Shown here piece by piece: positions 7,336 through 15,816 of a stretch of 17,190 nt of DNA (position 1 is its first letter; every line of letters starts with the position of its first letter). The stretch is taken from the NCBI GenBank assembly GCA_964195335.1, contig CAXMPC010000030.1:1-17190 (forward strand), written 5' to 3'. The position numbers and the translations under genes were made by a program. A model generated the notes under the pieces. It saw only the letters and a program-made list of their open reading frames with translations. It was not told the origin of the DNA and ran no database searches. Source of the DNA: QNFN01 sp964195335. Its GTDB lineage: Bacteria; Pseudomonadota; Gammaproteobacteria; QNFN01.

Positions 7336-7928
7336 TCGGCCGTCTGCGTGGCATGCTGCTGCACAAGCAACCGCCTCGGCTCCTGATCGAGGTCGGCGGC
7401 ATCGGTTACGACGTCGAGGCGCCGCTGTCGACCTTCGCCGCATTGCCGGCGATCAACACCGAGGCGGTGCTTCACACGCACCTCGCGGTGCGCGAGGACG
7501 CCCAGGTACTCTACGGCTTCGCCACCCTGGCCGAGCGTGACCTGTTCCGCGACCTGATCAAGGTCAGCGGCATCGGCGCCAAGCTGGCGCTGACCATACT
7601 CTCCGGTACCAACGCCGACGAGCTGGCGCGCTGCGTCCGCGATGACGACGTCGCTGCGTTGACCCGGCTGCCTGGCATCGGCCGCAAGACCGCCCAACGG
7701 CTGCTGGTCGAGCTGCGTGACAAGCTGCCCGACGCGTCGTTGAGTGGGGGAGGCAAGGGGGACGGTGATGGCAGGGCGCACACTCCCGAGAACGACGCTC
7801 GCGAGGCGCTGATCTCGCTCGGCTTCAAGCCCGACGACGCGGCCCGCCGCCTGCGCGAGGTGGCCGACCCTGGCCTGTCGGCCGAGGAACTGATCCGCCT
7901 TGCCCTGCAGACCACGGTGCGCGGATAG
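7332..7928 (+). CDS. ruvA: Holliday junction branch-migration subunit RuvA
   Basis: The 198-residue DNA-binding subunit forms tetramers on four-way junctions and loads RuvB. It has the N-terminal OB domain (MIGRLRG onward), two helix-hairpin-helix motifs (VSGIGAK and LPGIGRKTAQR), a Gly/Asp-rich linker (around residues 137-150) and the C-terminal RuvB-binding domain with SLGFKPDDA. GGGAGG at 7321-7326, inside the end of ruvC, gives a strong ribosome binding site 5 bases before the ATG. Confidence 0.98.
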   Translation: MIGRLRGMLLHKQPPRLLIEVGGIGYDVEAPLSTFAALPAINTEAVLHTHLAVREDAQVLYGFATLAERDLFRDLIKVSGIGAKLALTILSGTNADELARCVRDDDVAALTRLPGIGRKTAQRLLVELRDKLPDASLSGGGKGDGDGRAHTPENDAREALISLGFKPDDAARRLREVADPGLSAEELIRLALQTTVRG

Positions 7929-7958
7929 CGTGGCGCGGTCCCCGGGGAGTAGGCAGCG

Positions 7959-9023
7959 ATGATCGAGCCTGACCGGCTGGTTGCGCCGACCCCCAGCGCC
8001 GAAGAGGAGTCGCTCGAACGCGCTATCCGGCCGAAGCTGCTGAACGAATACATCGGCCAACCGGCGGTGGTCGAGCAGATGGAGATCTTCATCAGCGCCG
8101 CGCGTGGCCGCTCCGAGGCACTCGATCACGTCCTGATCTTCGGCCCACCGGGGCTCGGCAAGACCACCCTGGCCCACGTCATCGCCCACGAGATGGGTGT
8201 CGGCCTGCGTCAGACCTCGGGGCCGGTGCTCGAGCGCCCTGGCGACCTGGCGGCACTGCTGACCAACCTCGAACCCAACGACGTCCTGTTCGTTGATGAA
8301 ATCCACCGCCTTAGCCCGGTGGTCGAGGAGATCCTCTACCCGGCGATGGAGGACCGCCAGATCGACATCATGGTCGGCGAGGGGCCGACCGCGCGCTCGA
8401 TCAAGCTCGACCTCTCCCCGTTCACCCTGGTCGGAGCGACCACCCGCGCCGGGCTGCTCACCTCGCCGCTGCGCGACCGCTTCGGTATTGTCCAGCGGCT
8501 CGATTTCTACGCCCCGGATGAGCTCGACCGCATCGTGCACCGCTCGGCGAAGATCCTCGACATAGCCGTCGACGGCGACGGTGCTACCGAGATCGCCCGG
8601 CGCGCGCGCGGTACCCCGCGCATCGCCAACCGCCTGCTGCGACGGGTGCGTGATTTCGCCGAGGTGCGTGCCGACGGCATCGTCAGCGGGACGGTGGCGC
8701 GTGACGCCATGGCCCTGCTGCACGTCGATGACAACGGTTTCGATGCCCTCGACCGACGTCTGTTGATGGCGGTGATCGACAAGTTCGGTGGTGGCCCGGT
8801 CGGGGTCGACAACCTCGCCGCGGCCCTCGGCGAGGAGCGCGGCACTATCGAGGACGTGCTCGAGCCCTACCTGATCCAGCAGGGCTACATGATGCGTACA
8901 CCGCGTGGTCGGGTCGCCACACCGCGCGCCTACCGCCACTTCGGCCTGCCGGCGCCGGCCTCGGCCACCGACCAGACACCGCTCCCCGGACTGTTCGACT
9001 CCAATGGGGGTGGAGGTGACTGA
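7959..9023 (+). CDS. ruvB: Holliday junction DNA helicase RuvB
   Basis: The 354-residue AAA+ motor drives branch migration as hexameric rings on RuvA-bound junctions. Walker A is GPPGLGKT (62-69) and Walker B VDEIH (112-116); GATTRAG supplies the sensor-1 region and LRDRFG the arginine-finger region. The C-terminal winged-helix domain ends near RGRVATPRAYRHFG. GGGGAG lies about 10 bases before the ATG. The final residues are a short Gly-rich tail whose codons overlap the start of ybgC. Confidence 0.98.
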   Translation: MIEPDRLVAPTPSAEEESLERAIRPKLLNEYIGQPAVVEQMEIFISAARGRSEALDHVLIFGPPGLGKTTLAHVIAHEMGVGLRQTSGPVLERPGDLAALLTNLEPNDVLFVDEIHRLSPVVEEILYPAMEDRQIDIMVGEGPTARSIKLDLSPFTLVGATTRAGLLTSPLRDRFGIVQRLDFYAPDELDRIVHRSAKILDIAVDGDGATEIARRARGTPRIANRLLRRVRDFAEVRADGIVSGTVARDAMALLHVDDNGFDALDRRLLMAVIDKFGGGPVGVDNLAAALGEERGTIEDVLEPYLIQQGYMMRTPRGRVATPRAYRHFGLPAPASATDQTPLPGLFDSNGGGGD

Positions 9024-9429
9024 ATCTGGCAACTTCACCTGGCCGCTGCGGGTCTACTACGAGGACACCGACAGCGGAGGTGTCGTCTACTATGCCAACT
9101 ACCTGAAATTCCTCGAGCGTGCCCGCACCGAGTGGCTGCGCAGCCTCGGTTTCGACCAGGCCCGCCTTGCCAGCGATCGCGGGCTGCTGTTCGCGGTACG
9201 CGAGGTGCACCTCGACCTGCGTCGCCCGGCGCGGCTCGACGACCACCTGCAGGTGACCGCCGATGTCGCCGAGCGGCGCGGCGCCAGTCTGCTGTTCGAC
9301 CAGGTGGTGACCCGTGACGGCGAAGCCGACCCGCTCTGTCACGGTCGTGTGCGCGTCGCCTGCCTCGCCGCCGACAGTTTCCGACCCAAGCCCCTTCCCG
9401 ATGACCTTCTCGCGGAGATTGACCGTTGA
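9004..9429 (+). CDS. ybgC: Tol-Pal-associated acyl-CoA thioesterase YbgC
   Basis: A 141-residue hot-dog-fold thioesterase of the 4-hydroxybenzoyl-CoA type. RVYYEDTDSGGVVYYANY (16-33) is the family signature, and Asp23 matches the catalytic Asp18 of E. coli YbgC. In E. coli the protein hydrolyses short acyl-CoAs and associates with acyl carrier protein and phospholipid synthesis. The ATG at 9004 fits the family's N terminus and overlaps ruvB by 20 bases; GTG at 9010 is an alternative. No clear ribosome binding site precedes either, so reinitiation from ruvB translation is likely. It opens the Tol-Pal operon. Confidence 0.95.
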   Translation: MGVEVTESGNFTWPLRVYYEDTDSGGVVYYANYLKFLERARTEWLRSLGFDQARLASDRGLLFAVREVHLDLRRPARLDDHLQVTADVAERRGASLLFDQVVTRDGEADPLCHGRVRVACLAADSFRPKPLPDDLLAEIDR

Positions 9430-10100
9430 GCACCGACCTCTCGATCATCCACCTGTTCCTCGGCGCCAGCCTGATCGTCCAGCTGGTCATGCTGGCACTG
9501 CTTGTGGTGTCACTGCTGTCGTGGTTCGTCATCTTCCACCGCGGCCGCGTTCTGCGCTGGGCCAAGCGCGATGCCGATGCCTTCGAGCAACGCTTCTGGT
9601 CCGGCACCGAACTCGGTGCCCTGTTCAAGGAGATCAGCCGCGAGGACTACCAGCCAGCCGGCATGGAACGGATCTTCGAAGCCGGTTTCCGTGAGTTCGC
9701 CCGCCTGCGGCGCAAGGAGGGGAACTCCGGCCAGTCTGTCATCGAGGGGGCCCAGCGCACCATGCGCGTGGCAATGATGCGCGAGAACGACGCCCTCGAA
9801 CACCACCTGTCATTCCTGGCTACCGTCGGCTCGACCAGCCCTTACGTCGGCCTTTTTGGCACCGTCTGGGGCATCATGAACTCCTTCCGCGCCCTCGGTA
9901 ACGTCCAGCAGGCGACCATCGCCATGGTCGCCCCGGGCATCGCCGAGGCGCTGGTGGCCACCGCGATGGGGCTATTCGCCGCGATCCCGGCGGTCATCTC
10001 CTACAACCGCTTCGCCAACGATGCCGAACGGCTCGGCAACCGTTACGAGAACTTCCTCGAGGAGTTCGCCGCCGTCCTCCAGCATCAGATCGAACACTGA
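9426..10100 (+). CDS. tolQ: Tol-Pal motor subunit TolQ
   Basis: The 224-residue inner-membrane protein is the multimeric stator-like part of the proton-driven TolQR motor, homologous to ExbB and MotA. Three membrane helices are visible: about residues 8-36, a second near 126-155 (including TSPYVGLFGTVWGI), and a third near 165-192 (GIAEALVATAMGLFAAIPAV). The long cytoplasmic loop lies between the first two. The start is a TTG at 9426, overlapping the ybgC stop as TTGA; GGAG at 9414-9417 sits 8 bases upstream, and the N terminus STDLSIIHLF matches known TolQ proteins. Confidence 0.97.
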   Translation: MSTDLSIIHLFLGASLIVQLVMLALLVVSLLSWFVIFHRGRVLRWAKRDADAFEQRFWSGTELGALFKEISREDYQPAGMERIFEAGFREFARLRRKEGNSGQSVIEGAQRTMRVAMMRENDALEHHLSFLATVGSTSPYVGLFGTVWGIMNSFRALGNVQQATIAMVAPGIAEALVATAMGLFAAIPAVISYNRFANDAERLGNRYENFLEEFAAVLQHQIEH

Positions 10101-10118
10101 GCGCGATCGGAACAACCC

Positions 10119-10550
<432 letters not shown>

Positions 10551-10556
10551 CGGCGC

Positions 10557-11534
10557 ATGTGGTCCGAGATCCGTCGCAACCCGCTGGCGCTGTTCTTCGC
10601 GCTGCTGATCCACGCCGCGCTGCTGGTGCTGGTCACCTTTGGTCTCGACTGGGACAGCCAGCCGGAGCCGGTCAAGCGTGCCCAGGTGATCGAGGCGGTT
10701 ACAGTCGACCAGGCACGGGTCGACCAGGAACTGAAGAAGATCCGCGACGCCGAGGCCGAGCGCGAGCGCAAGAAGGACGAGGCGATCAAGACCCGAGAGC
10801 GCGAGGAGAAGAAACTCGCTGAGGTGAAGAAGCAGCAGGTGGCGGAGAAGAAGCGCCTGACTGAGATTGAAAAGCAGCGCCAGACCAAGGCGGCCGAAGC
10901 CAAGCGCCAGCAGGAGGTGGAGAAAAAACGCCTCGCCCAGGTCAAGAAGCAGCAGGAGGTGGAGAAGAAGCGCCTGACCGAGATCGAGAAAAAACGTGAG
11001 GCCAAGGCCGCCGAGGCCAAGCGCCAGCAGGCGGCCGAGAAGAAGCGGCTGGTCGCGACGGAAAAGAAACGCCGCGACGAGGAGGCGCGCTTGGCCGCCC
11101 TCGAGGCGCAGCGTAAGATCGACGAGAAGAAGCGCCAGGCCGCCGCCGAGTCCGAGCGCAAGCGGCGGGCCGAAGAGACGGCCGGGCGCCAGCGCGAGAT
11201 CCAGGCCGAGGCGGCACGCCAGACCGCCGAGTCCGACCGCGTCGCACAGTCCACCGCGGCGCGCTACCAGGACCTGATACGCGACCGTGTCGAGCGCAGT
11301 TGGCTGCGCCCTGTGGGGTTGCCTGACGGTCTGCAATGCGTGCTGGCGGTTCGGCTCGACCCGTTCGGCGAAGTGCTCGAGGCACGCATCGTCCGCTCCA
11401 GCGGCAATCCGCTGTTCGACCGTTCCGCCGAGTCGGCAGTGAAAAAGGCCTCGCCGTTACCGGTGCCGTCCGACGTCACCATCTACAATCGCTTCTTCCG
11501 CGAGTTCCAGTTCAAGTTCAACCCAGAGAAATGA
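10557..11534 (+). CDS. tolA: Tol-Pal periplasm-spanning protein TolA
   Basis: The 325-residue protein couples the TolQR motor to TolB and Pal. Domain I is a short cytoplasmic start plus one membrane helix (about 10-30). Its His19 corresponds to the His of the SxxxH motif known from E. coli TolA, but the Ser position is Ala15. Domain II (about 55-235) is a Lys/Glu/Ala/Gln/Arg-rich helical rod containing two nearly identical 39-residue repeats. Domain III (about 236-325) has the globular fold with RVERSWLRP, GLQCVLAVRLDPFGEV and SSGNPLFDRSAESAV. The ATG lies 6 bases after the tolR stop. Confidence 0.96.
   Translation: MWSEIRRNPLALFFALLIHAALLVLVTFGLDWDSQPEPVKRAQVIEAVTVDQARVDQELKKIRDAEAERERKKDEAIKTREREEKKLAEVKKQQVAEKKRLTEIEKQRQTKAAEAKRQQEVEKKRLAQVKKQQEVEKKRLTEIEKKREAKAAEAKRQQAAEKKRLVATEKKRRDEEARLAALEAQRKIDEKKRQAAAESERKRRAEETAGRQREIQAEAARQTAESDRVAQSTAARYQDLIRDRVERSWLRPVGLPDGLQCVLAVRLDPFGEVLEARIVRSSGNPLFDRSAESAVKKASPLPVPSDVTIYNRFFREFQFKFNPEK
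10824..11057 (+). repeat. Tandem 117-bp repeat in tolA rod domain
   Basis: Two in-frame copies of a 39-residue unit (10824-10940 and 10941-11057) both begin VKKQQ, continue EKKRLTEIEK and end AAEAKRQQ..EKKRL. They differ at a minority of positions. The unit is a multiple of three, so gain or loss of copies would change rod length without a frameshift. Confidence 0.88.
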
Positions 11535-12844
11535 AAGTACCCATGAGCATCAGGAAACCCACCCCTTGGCTGCTGCTCGCCGTGCTGCTGTTCACCCGCG
11601 ATGCGGCAGCGATCCTGACCATCGAGATCACCCAGGGCGCCGAGGGGGCGCTGCCGATTGCCGTGGTGCCGTTCGGCTGGACCGGCGCTACCGGGCTGCC
11701 GCCCGAGAACGTCTCCGAGATCGTCACCAACGACCTGGCGCGCAGCGGTCGGTTCAAGCCGCTGCCGGAAAAAGACATGCTGGCGCGGCCCCACCAGGGC
11801 AGCGAGGTGCGCTTTCGTGACTGGCGCATCCTTGGTACGGAGAGCATGGTGGTTGGCCGGGTTCAGGACCGCGGCAACGGCAACCTCGAGGTGCAGTTCC
11901 AGTTGTTCGACGTCTTTCGTGGCGAGCAGCTGATTGGCTACAGCATCCCGGCCACCGCCCAGGGGCTGCGGCGTACCGCCCACCAGATCAGTGACCTGAT
12001 CTACGAGGCGCTGACCGGCGGACGCGGGGCGTTCACCACCCGTGTCGCCTACATCGTCGCCAGCCGTCCGGGTGGGCGCGAAAGCTACCAGTTGCAGATC
12101 GCCGACACCGACGGCTTCGGTGCGCGCACGGTGCTCAACTCCAACCGCCCGATCATGTCCCCGGCCTGGTCCCCGGATGGCAACCGCCTGGCCTACGTCA
12201 GCTTCGAGGAGGGGCGGCCCGAGATCTACGTTCAGGACACGCTCAGCGGTCAGCGCCGGCGCCTGCTCCCGGCAGGCGCCAGCAGCAGCGCCCCGGCTTG
12301 GTCACCGGACGGATCACGCCTGGCGCTCACCTCGTCGCGTGACGGCAATCCCGATATCTACGTCTACGACATGGCCAGCACCCAGTTGCGGCGACTCACC
12401 CGCAACCCGGCGATCGACACCGAGCCGGCCTGGGCTCCGGACGGCCGTTCCCTGATCTTTACTTCCGATCGTGGTGGCGGCCCGCAGATCTACCGGATCG
12501 CGGCCGCTGGCGGCGACCCGCAACGGGTGACCTTCGAGGGCCGTTACAACGCCCGCGGCTCGTTCTCGCCCGATGGCAAACGGCTCGCTCTGGTGCACGG
12601 TGAGAACAACCGGTACTCTATCGGCGTGCTGGAGATTGACACCGGTATCCTGCAGCTGCTTACCGACGGCGCACTCGACGAATCACCGAGTTTCGCTCCT
12701 AACGGCAGCATGATCATCTACGCCACCGCGGGTCACGATCGCGGTGTGCTGGCGGCGGTTTCGATCGATGGCAGGGTGCGTCAGCGCCTCCTGCTTCAGG
12801 AAGGTGATGTACGCGACCCGGCCTGGTCGCCCTACCGCAAATAA
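11531..12844 (+). CDS. tolB: Tol-Pal periplasmic beta-propeller protein TolB
   Basis: The 437-residue product has a signal peptide (basic SIRKP, then LLLAVLLF, likely cleaved after DAAA near residue 26), an N-terminal alpha/beta domain (to about 165) and a C-terminal six-bladed propeller. Propeller repeats are recognisable as AWSPDGNRLAYVS, AWSPDGSRLALTS, AWAPDGRSLIFTS, SFSPDGKRLALVH and SFAPNGSMIIYAT. It binds Pal and TolA in the periplasm. ATG at 11531 overlaps the tolA stop as ATGA and is preferred; ATG at 11543, four codons later, would also leave an intact signal peptide. Confidence 0.97.
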   Translation: MKVPMSIRKPTPWLLLAVLLFTRDAAAILTIEITQGAEGALPIAVVPFGWTGATGLPPENVSEIVTNDLARSGRFKPLPEKDMLARPHQGSEVRFRDWRILGTESMVVGRVQDRGNGNLEVQFQLFDVFRGEQLIGYSIPATAQGLRRTAHQISDLIYEALTGGRGAFTTRVAYIVASRPGGRESYQLQIADTDGFGARTVLNSNRPIMSPAWSPDGNRLAYVSFEEGRPEIYVQDTLSGQRRRLLPAGASSSAPAWSPDGSRLALTSSRDGNPDIYVYDMASTQLRRLTRNPAIDTEPAWAPDGRSLIFTSDRGGGPQIYRIAAAGGDPQRVTFEGRYNARGSFSPDGKRLALVHGENNRYSIGVLEIDTGILQLLTDGALDESPSFAPNGSMIIYATAGHDRGVLAAVSIDGRVRQRLLLQEGDVRDPAWSPYRK

Positions 12845-12867
12845 TTTCCCCGAGGAGGAGATACCAA

Positions 12868-13413
12868 ATGAAAAATGGATTCCGCTTACTCGTCATGGCT
12901 GCCGGCCTGGTCCTGTTTACCGCCTGCAGCTCTACGGGTGACAGCAAGGACGGCGCGGGCGCCGACGGTCAGGGCGGTGCCACTGGCAGCGCCACCGATC
13001 AGGGCAGCGCCCAGTCCAGCGGTGTGCAGCCAGGCGGCAGTGCGAACCTGGCGGTACTCGACGACCCGAACAACATCCTGTCCAACCAGGTCATCTACTT
13101 CGACTTCGACAGCAGCGCCGTCAAGCCTGAAAGCATGCAGCTGGTCACCGCTCACGCCGCCTTTCTGGCTGAGAACCCGGGACTGCGCGTCCGCCTCGAG
13201 GGCCACGCCGACGAGCTCGGCTCGCGCGAGTACAACCTCGGGCTAGGCGAAGGTCGTGCCCAGGCCGTCAAGCGGCTGATGGTGCTCAACGGTACCGGTG
13301 CCGGCCAGCTCGAGAACATCAGCTATGGCGAGGAGCGGCCCGCCGCGCTCGGCCACGACGAGAGCGCCTGGTGGCAGAACCGCCGGGTCGAGATCGTCTA
13401 CCCAGCACGTTGA
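12868..13413 (+). CDS. pal: Peptidoglycan-associated lipoprotein Pal
   Basis: The 181-residue lipoprotein has a signal peptide ending in LFTAC, with Cys20 as the lipidated residue. Phe at position -3 of the lipobox is less common than Leu but occurs. A Gly/Ser/Asp-rich linker (about 21-62) joins the outer-membrane anchor to an OmpA-like peptidoglycan-binding domain with VIYFDFDSSAVKPE and LEGHADELGSREYNLGLG, ending in RRVEIVY. GAGGAGGAG at 12852-12860 is the strongest ribosome binding site in the operon, which suits the high abundance of Pal. It follows tolB by 23 bases. Confidence 0.98.
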   Translation: MKNGFRLLVMAAGLVLFTACSSTGDSKDGAGADGQGGATGSATDQGSAQSSGVQPGGSANLAVLDDPNNILSNQVIYFDFDSSAVKPESMQLVTAHAAFLAENPGLRVRLEGHADELGSREYNLGLGEGRAQAVKRLMVLNGTGAGQLENISYGEERPAALGHDESAWWQNRRVEIVYPAR

Positions 13414-13424
13414 TCGGTACTCCC

Positions 13425-14348
13425 ATGCGAATTTGCGACCACGCCCTGGTCGTGCTTCTGGCGCTTGGTGCCGGGAGCGCGTTGGCCCAAAATCTACCCC
13501 CGGTGGTTGGCCCCGGTGGGACGCCGACCGCCTCGCGGGTCGCCAGCAAGCCGACCACGATCGAGGGTCGGCTGTCCCGCATCGAACGGCTGCTCGACAG
13601 CGGCACCCTGGTCGAGATGGCTACGCGTCTCGACCAGCTGCAGAACGATCTGCAGAAGCTGCGCGGTGACGTGGAACTGCACGGTCGCGATCTCGATGTG
13701 ATCAAGCAGCGTCAGCGCGATCTCTACCTCGACATCGACCGCCGCCTGCGTCGGGCTGAGGTCGGCAACGCCGCGCCTGCGGTGCCGCCGGCAGCGCCCG
13801 CGACCCCGTCGACACCGCCGCCAGCCGTACCAGCGACACCAGCTCCTGCTGCAGCCGTTCCTGCGAAGCCACCGGCGACGGCGACACCTGTCGCCCCTGC
13901 AACGGCTACTCCAGCGGCCTCGGCGCCACCCGCCGCATCGCCTGCGCCGGCCGTCGATCCGGCCAAGCAGCAGCTCGCCTACCAGGCGGCCTTCGACCTG
14001 CTCAAGGAGGGGCGCTATCCTGAGTCGATCACGGCATTCGAGCAGTTCCTGGCCAGTTACCCTGGCGGAGCCTATGCCGACAACGCCCAGTACTGGCTCG
14101 GCGAGGCGCGCTACGTCACTCGCGACTTCACCGCCTCGGCCCGAGACTTCCAGCTGGTCCTGAAGCAGTACCCGGGCAGCCCGAAGGTGCCGGACGCCAT
14201 GCTCAAGCTCGGCTATGCCCAGTACGAACTGCAGCAATGGGCGGCCGCGCGGTCGGTGCTGACCGAGCTGCGGAAGAAGTACCCGAACAGCACCGCGGCG
14301 CGCCTCGCCGCCAGCCGCCTCGAGCGGATGGGCCAGGAGGGGCGCTGA
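13425..14348 (+). CDS. cpoB: Cell-division coordinator CpoB (YbgF)
   Basis: The 307-residue periplasmic protein links Tol-Pal action to PBP1B-driven septal wall synthesis. A signal peptide ends with ALA before Gln22. A coiled-coil segment (about 45-110, trimerising in E. coli) is followed by a Pro/Ala/Thr-rich linker (117-178) that includes a Pro-Pro-Pro triplet at 131-133. The C-terminal part (about 183-300) carries three TPR-like repeats: AYQAAFDLLKEGRYPESI, NAQYWLGEARYVTRDF and MLKLGYAQYELQQW. ATG 13425 is chosen because the signal peptide starts there, 11 bases after pal; the longer open frame overlaps pal. No clear ribosome binding site is seen. Confidence 0.95.
   Translation: MRICDHALVVLLALGAGSALAQNLPPVVGPGGTPTASRVASKPTTIEGRLSRIERLLDSGTLVEMATRLDQLQNDLQKLRGDVELHGRDLDVIKQRQRDLYLDIDRRLRRAEVGNAAPAVPPAAPATPSTPPPAVPATPAPAAAVPAKPPATATPVAPATATPAASAPPAASPAPAVDPAKQQLAYQAAFDLLKEGRYPESITAFEQFLASYPGGAYADNAQYWLGEARYVTRDFTASARDFQLVLKQYPGSPKVPDAMLKLGYAQYELQQWAAARSVLTELRKKYPNSTAARLAASRLERMGQEGR
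13773..13958 (+). repeat. Low-complexity Pro/Ala/Thr linker of cpoB
   Basis: About 62 codons are almost only Pro, Ala, Thr, Ser and Val, using repeated GCN and CCN codons. It separates the coiled coil from the TPR domain. Several Pro-Pro pairs and one Pro-Pro-Pro (13815-13823) are present. Confidence 0.85.
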
Positions 14349-14376
14349 CCTCCAGAGGGCAACCCGGCCACAGAGC

Positions 14377-15018
14377 ATGGCGAGGCTGCGTGTCACCGAG
14401 ATCTTCTGCTCGCTGCAGGGCGAGGCCCGGTCGGCCGGCTGGCCGACGGCCTTCGTCCGGCTGACCGGCTGCCCGCTGCGCTGCACCTGGTGTGACACTG
14501 AGTACGCGTTCACCGGGGGCGAATCACTTGAGCTTGACACTATCCTCGCGCGTGTCGCCGGCTTCGGCGTCCGCCACGTCACCGTTACCGGCGGCGAGCC
14601 GTTGGCCCAGGCCGGCTGCCAGGACCTACTGATCGCACTGTGCGATGTGGGCTATGCGGTCTCACTCGAGACCAGCGGTGCCCTCGACATCGCCGGCCTC
14701 GACCCGCGGGTGACCGTGGTCATGGACCTCAAAGCCCCGGGTTCGGGGGAAGAGGGACGCAACCTCTACGCCAACCTCGACCTGCTGCGACCTGCCGACC
14801 AGGTTAAATTCGTGCTCGCCGACCGCGCCGATTACGACTGGGCGCGGGCCCGGTTGGCGGAGTACCGCCTCGACGAGCGCTGCGAGGTGCTGGTGCAGCC
14901 GGTTTTCGGTGCGCTGCCGCCGGGCGAACTGGCGCAGTGGGTGCTGGACGACCGCCTGCCGGTCCGATTCCAGTTGCAGTTGCACAAACTGCTGTGGGGA
15001 GACGAACGTGGCCGCTGA
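14377..15018 (+). CDS. queE: 7-carboxy-7-deazaguanine synthase
   Basis: This 213-residue radical SAM enzyme turns 6-carboxytetrahydropterin into 7-carboxy-7-deazaguanine on the way to preQ0 and queuosine. The cluster-binding motif CPLRCTWC is the C-x3-C-x2-C form, and TGGEPLAQ is the SAM-contact GGE motif. EIFCSLQGE at the N terminus and the C-terminal FQLQLHKLLWG stretch match the family. The ATG follows cpoB by 28 bases, with only a weak AGAG upstream. Its last 11 bases overlap queC. Confidence 0.97.
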   Translation: MARLRVTEIFCSLQGEARSAGWPTAFVRLTGCPLRCTWCDTEYAFTGGESLELDTILARVAGFGVRHVTVTGGEPLAQAGCQDLLIALCDVGYAVSLETSGALDIAGLDPRVTVVMDLKAPGSGEEGRNLYANLDLLRPADQVKFVLADRADYDWARARLAEYRLDERCEVLVQPVFGALPPGELAQWVLDDRLPVRFQLQLHKLLWGDERGR

Positions 15019-15700
15019 CCTTGTAGCAGAAGGCACGCCGGCGGTGATCCTGCTCTCCGGTGGTCTCGATTCGGCCACCACCCTGGCCATCGCCCGTGAG
15101 CAGGGTTACGCCTGCCATGCCATCAGCTTCGATTACGGCCAGCGCCACGATGCCGAGCTCGACGCCGCCACGCGGGTGGCCACGGCCCTCGGCGCGGTGG
15201 AGCACAAGGTGGTGCGGCTCGATCTCGCTGCCATCGGTGGGTCGGCGTTGACCGACGCCGCCATCGCCGTGCCGGAGACCCCCGGCGAGGGCATTCCGGT
15301 CACCTACGTCCCGGCCCGCAACACCGTCTTCCTGGCCATCGCGCTCGGCTGGGCCGAGGTGCTCGGCGCCCGCGAACTGTTCATCGGCGTCAACGCTGTC
15401 GATTACTCTGGCTACCCCGACTGCCGTCCGGAGTATGTCGCCGCTTTCGAGAGCCTCGCCAACCTCGCCACCAAGGCCGGGGTGGAGGGCGATCGCTTCC
15501 GTGTCCACGCGCCGTTGATCGATTTGACCAAAGCCGAAATAATCCATCGTGGTCAGTTGCTTGGCATCGATTACGGCCAAACGGTCTCCTGCTACAGTGC
15601 CGACGCTGAAGGGCGTGCCTGCGGCCGCTGTGATGCCTGCCGGCTGCGTCGCGAGGGCTTCACGGCGGCCGGTATCGTGGACCCGACGCGCTACGGCTGA
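15008..15700 (+). CDS. queC: 7-cyano-7-deazaguanine (preQ0) synthase
   Basis: The 230-residue ATP-dependent enzyme converts the QueE product to preQ0. It has the PP-loop SGGLDS (17-22), the FDYGQRH block, and a zinc site formed by C195, C205, C208 and C211 (CGRCDAC). GTG 15008 is chosen because GGGGAG at 14996-15001 lies 6 bases upstream and the protein then has the normal length; the same frame runs further back into queE only as an artefact. Coupling to queE by overlap suggests equal production. queD and queF are not in this window. Confidence 0.97.
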   Translation: MAADLVAEGTPAVILLSGGLDSATTLAIAREQGYACHAISFDYGQRHDAELDAATRVATALGAVEHKVVRLDLAAIGGSALTDAAIAVPETPGEGIPVTYVPARNTVFLAIALGWAEVLGARELFIGVNAVDYSGYPDCRPEYVAAFESLANLATKAGVEGDRFRVHAPLIDLTKAEIIHRGQLLGIDYGQTVSCYSADAEGRACGRCDACRLRREGFTAAGIVDPTRYG

Positions 15701-15709
15701 CCCGCGCCA

Positions 15710-15735
15710 GGGTATGGCCCCGTGACCCCATATCC
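15710..15735 (+). terminator. Hairpin after queC, possible weak terminator
   Basis: GGGTATGG (15710-15717) pairs with CCATATCC (15728-15735) to give an 8-base-pair stem with one G-U pair and a 10-base loop, starting 10 bases after the queC stop. The following bases are AT-rich (ATTAAGCGTTATT) but lack a true T-run, so termination may be inefficient or Rho-assisted. Confidence 0.4.
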
Positions 15736-15789
15736 ATTAAGCGTTATTCAGCCGCCGGGTCGGATTGCGCGATCATTGGTAAAAGTCGA

Positions 15790-15816
15790 CGCGCGCCGCC
15801 CGCGGGTAAGCGCGCG
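15790..15816 (+). promoter_or_regulatory. GC-rich leader hairpin before tsuA-like gene
   Basis: CGCGCGC (15790-15796) is the exact reverse complement of GCGCGCG (15810-15816), with a 13-base loop that is itself GC-rich. It ends just 9 bases before the ribosome binding site AGGAG (15826-15830). It could shape mRNA stability or translation of the transporter; chance is possible in GC-rich DNA. No convincing -10/-35 pair was found in 15701-15837. Confidence 0.35.

Noticed and set aside
6990..9038. Minus-strand open frame of 682 codons opposite ruvC, ruvA and ruvB
   Set aside because: It spans three certain genes; composition is that of an antisense shadow.
13773..13958. Repetitive cpoB stretch as a CRISPR-like or minisatellite array
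   Set aside because: There is no regular unit or spacer pattern; it is a low-complexity coding linker.
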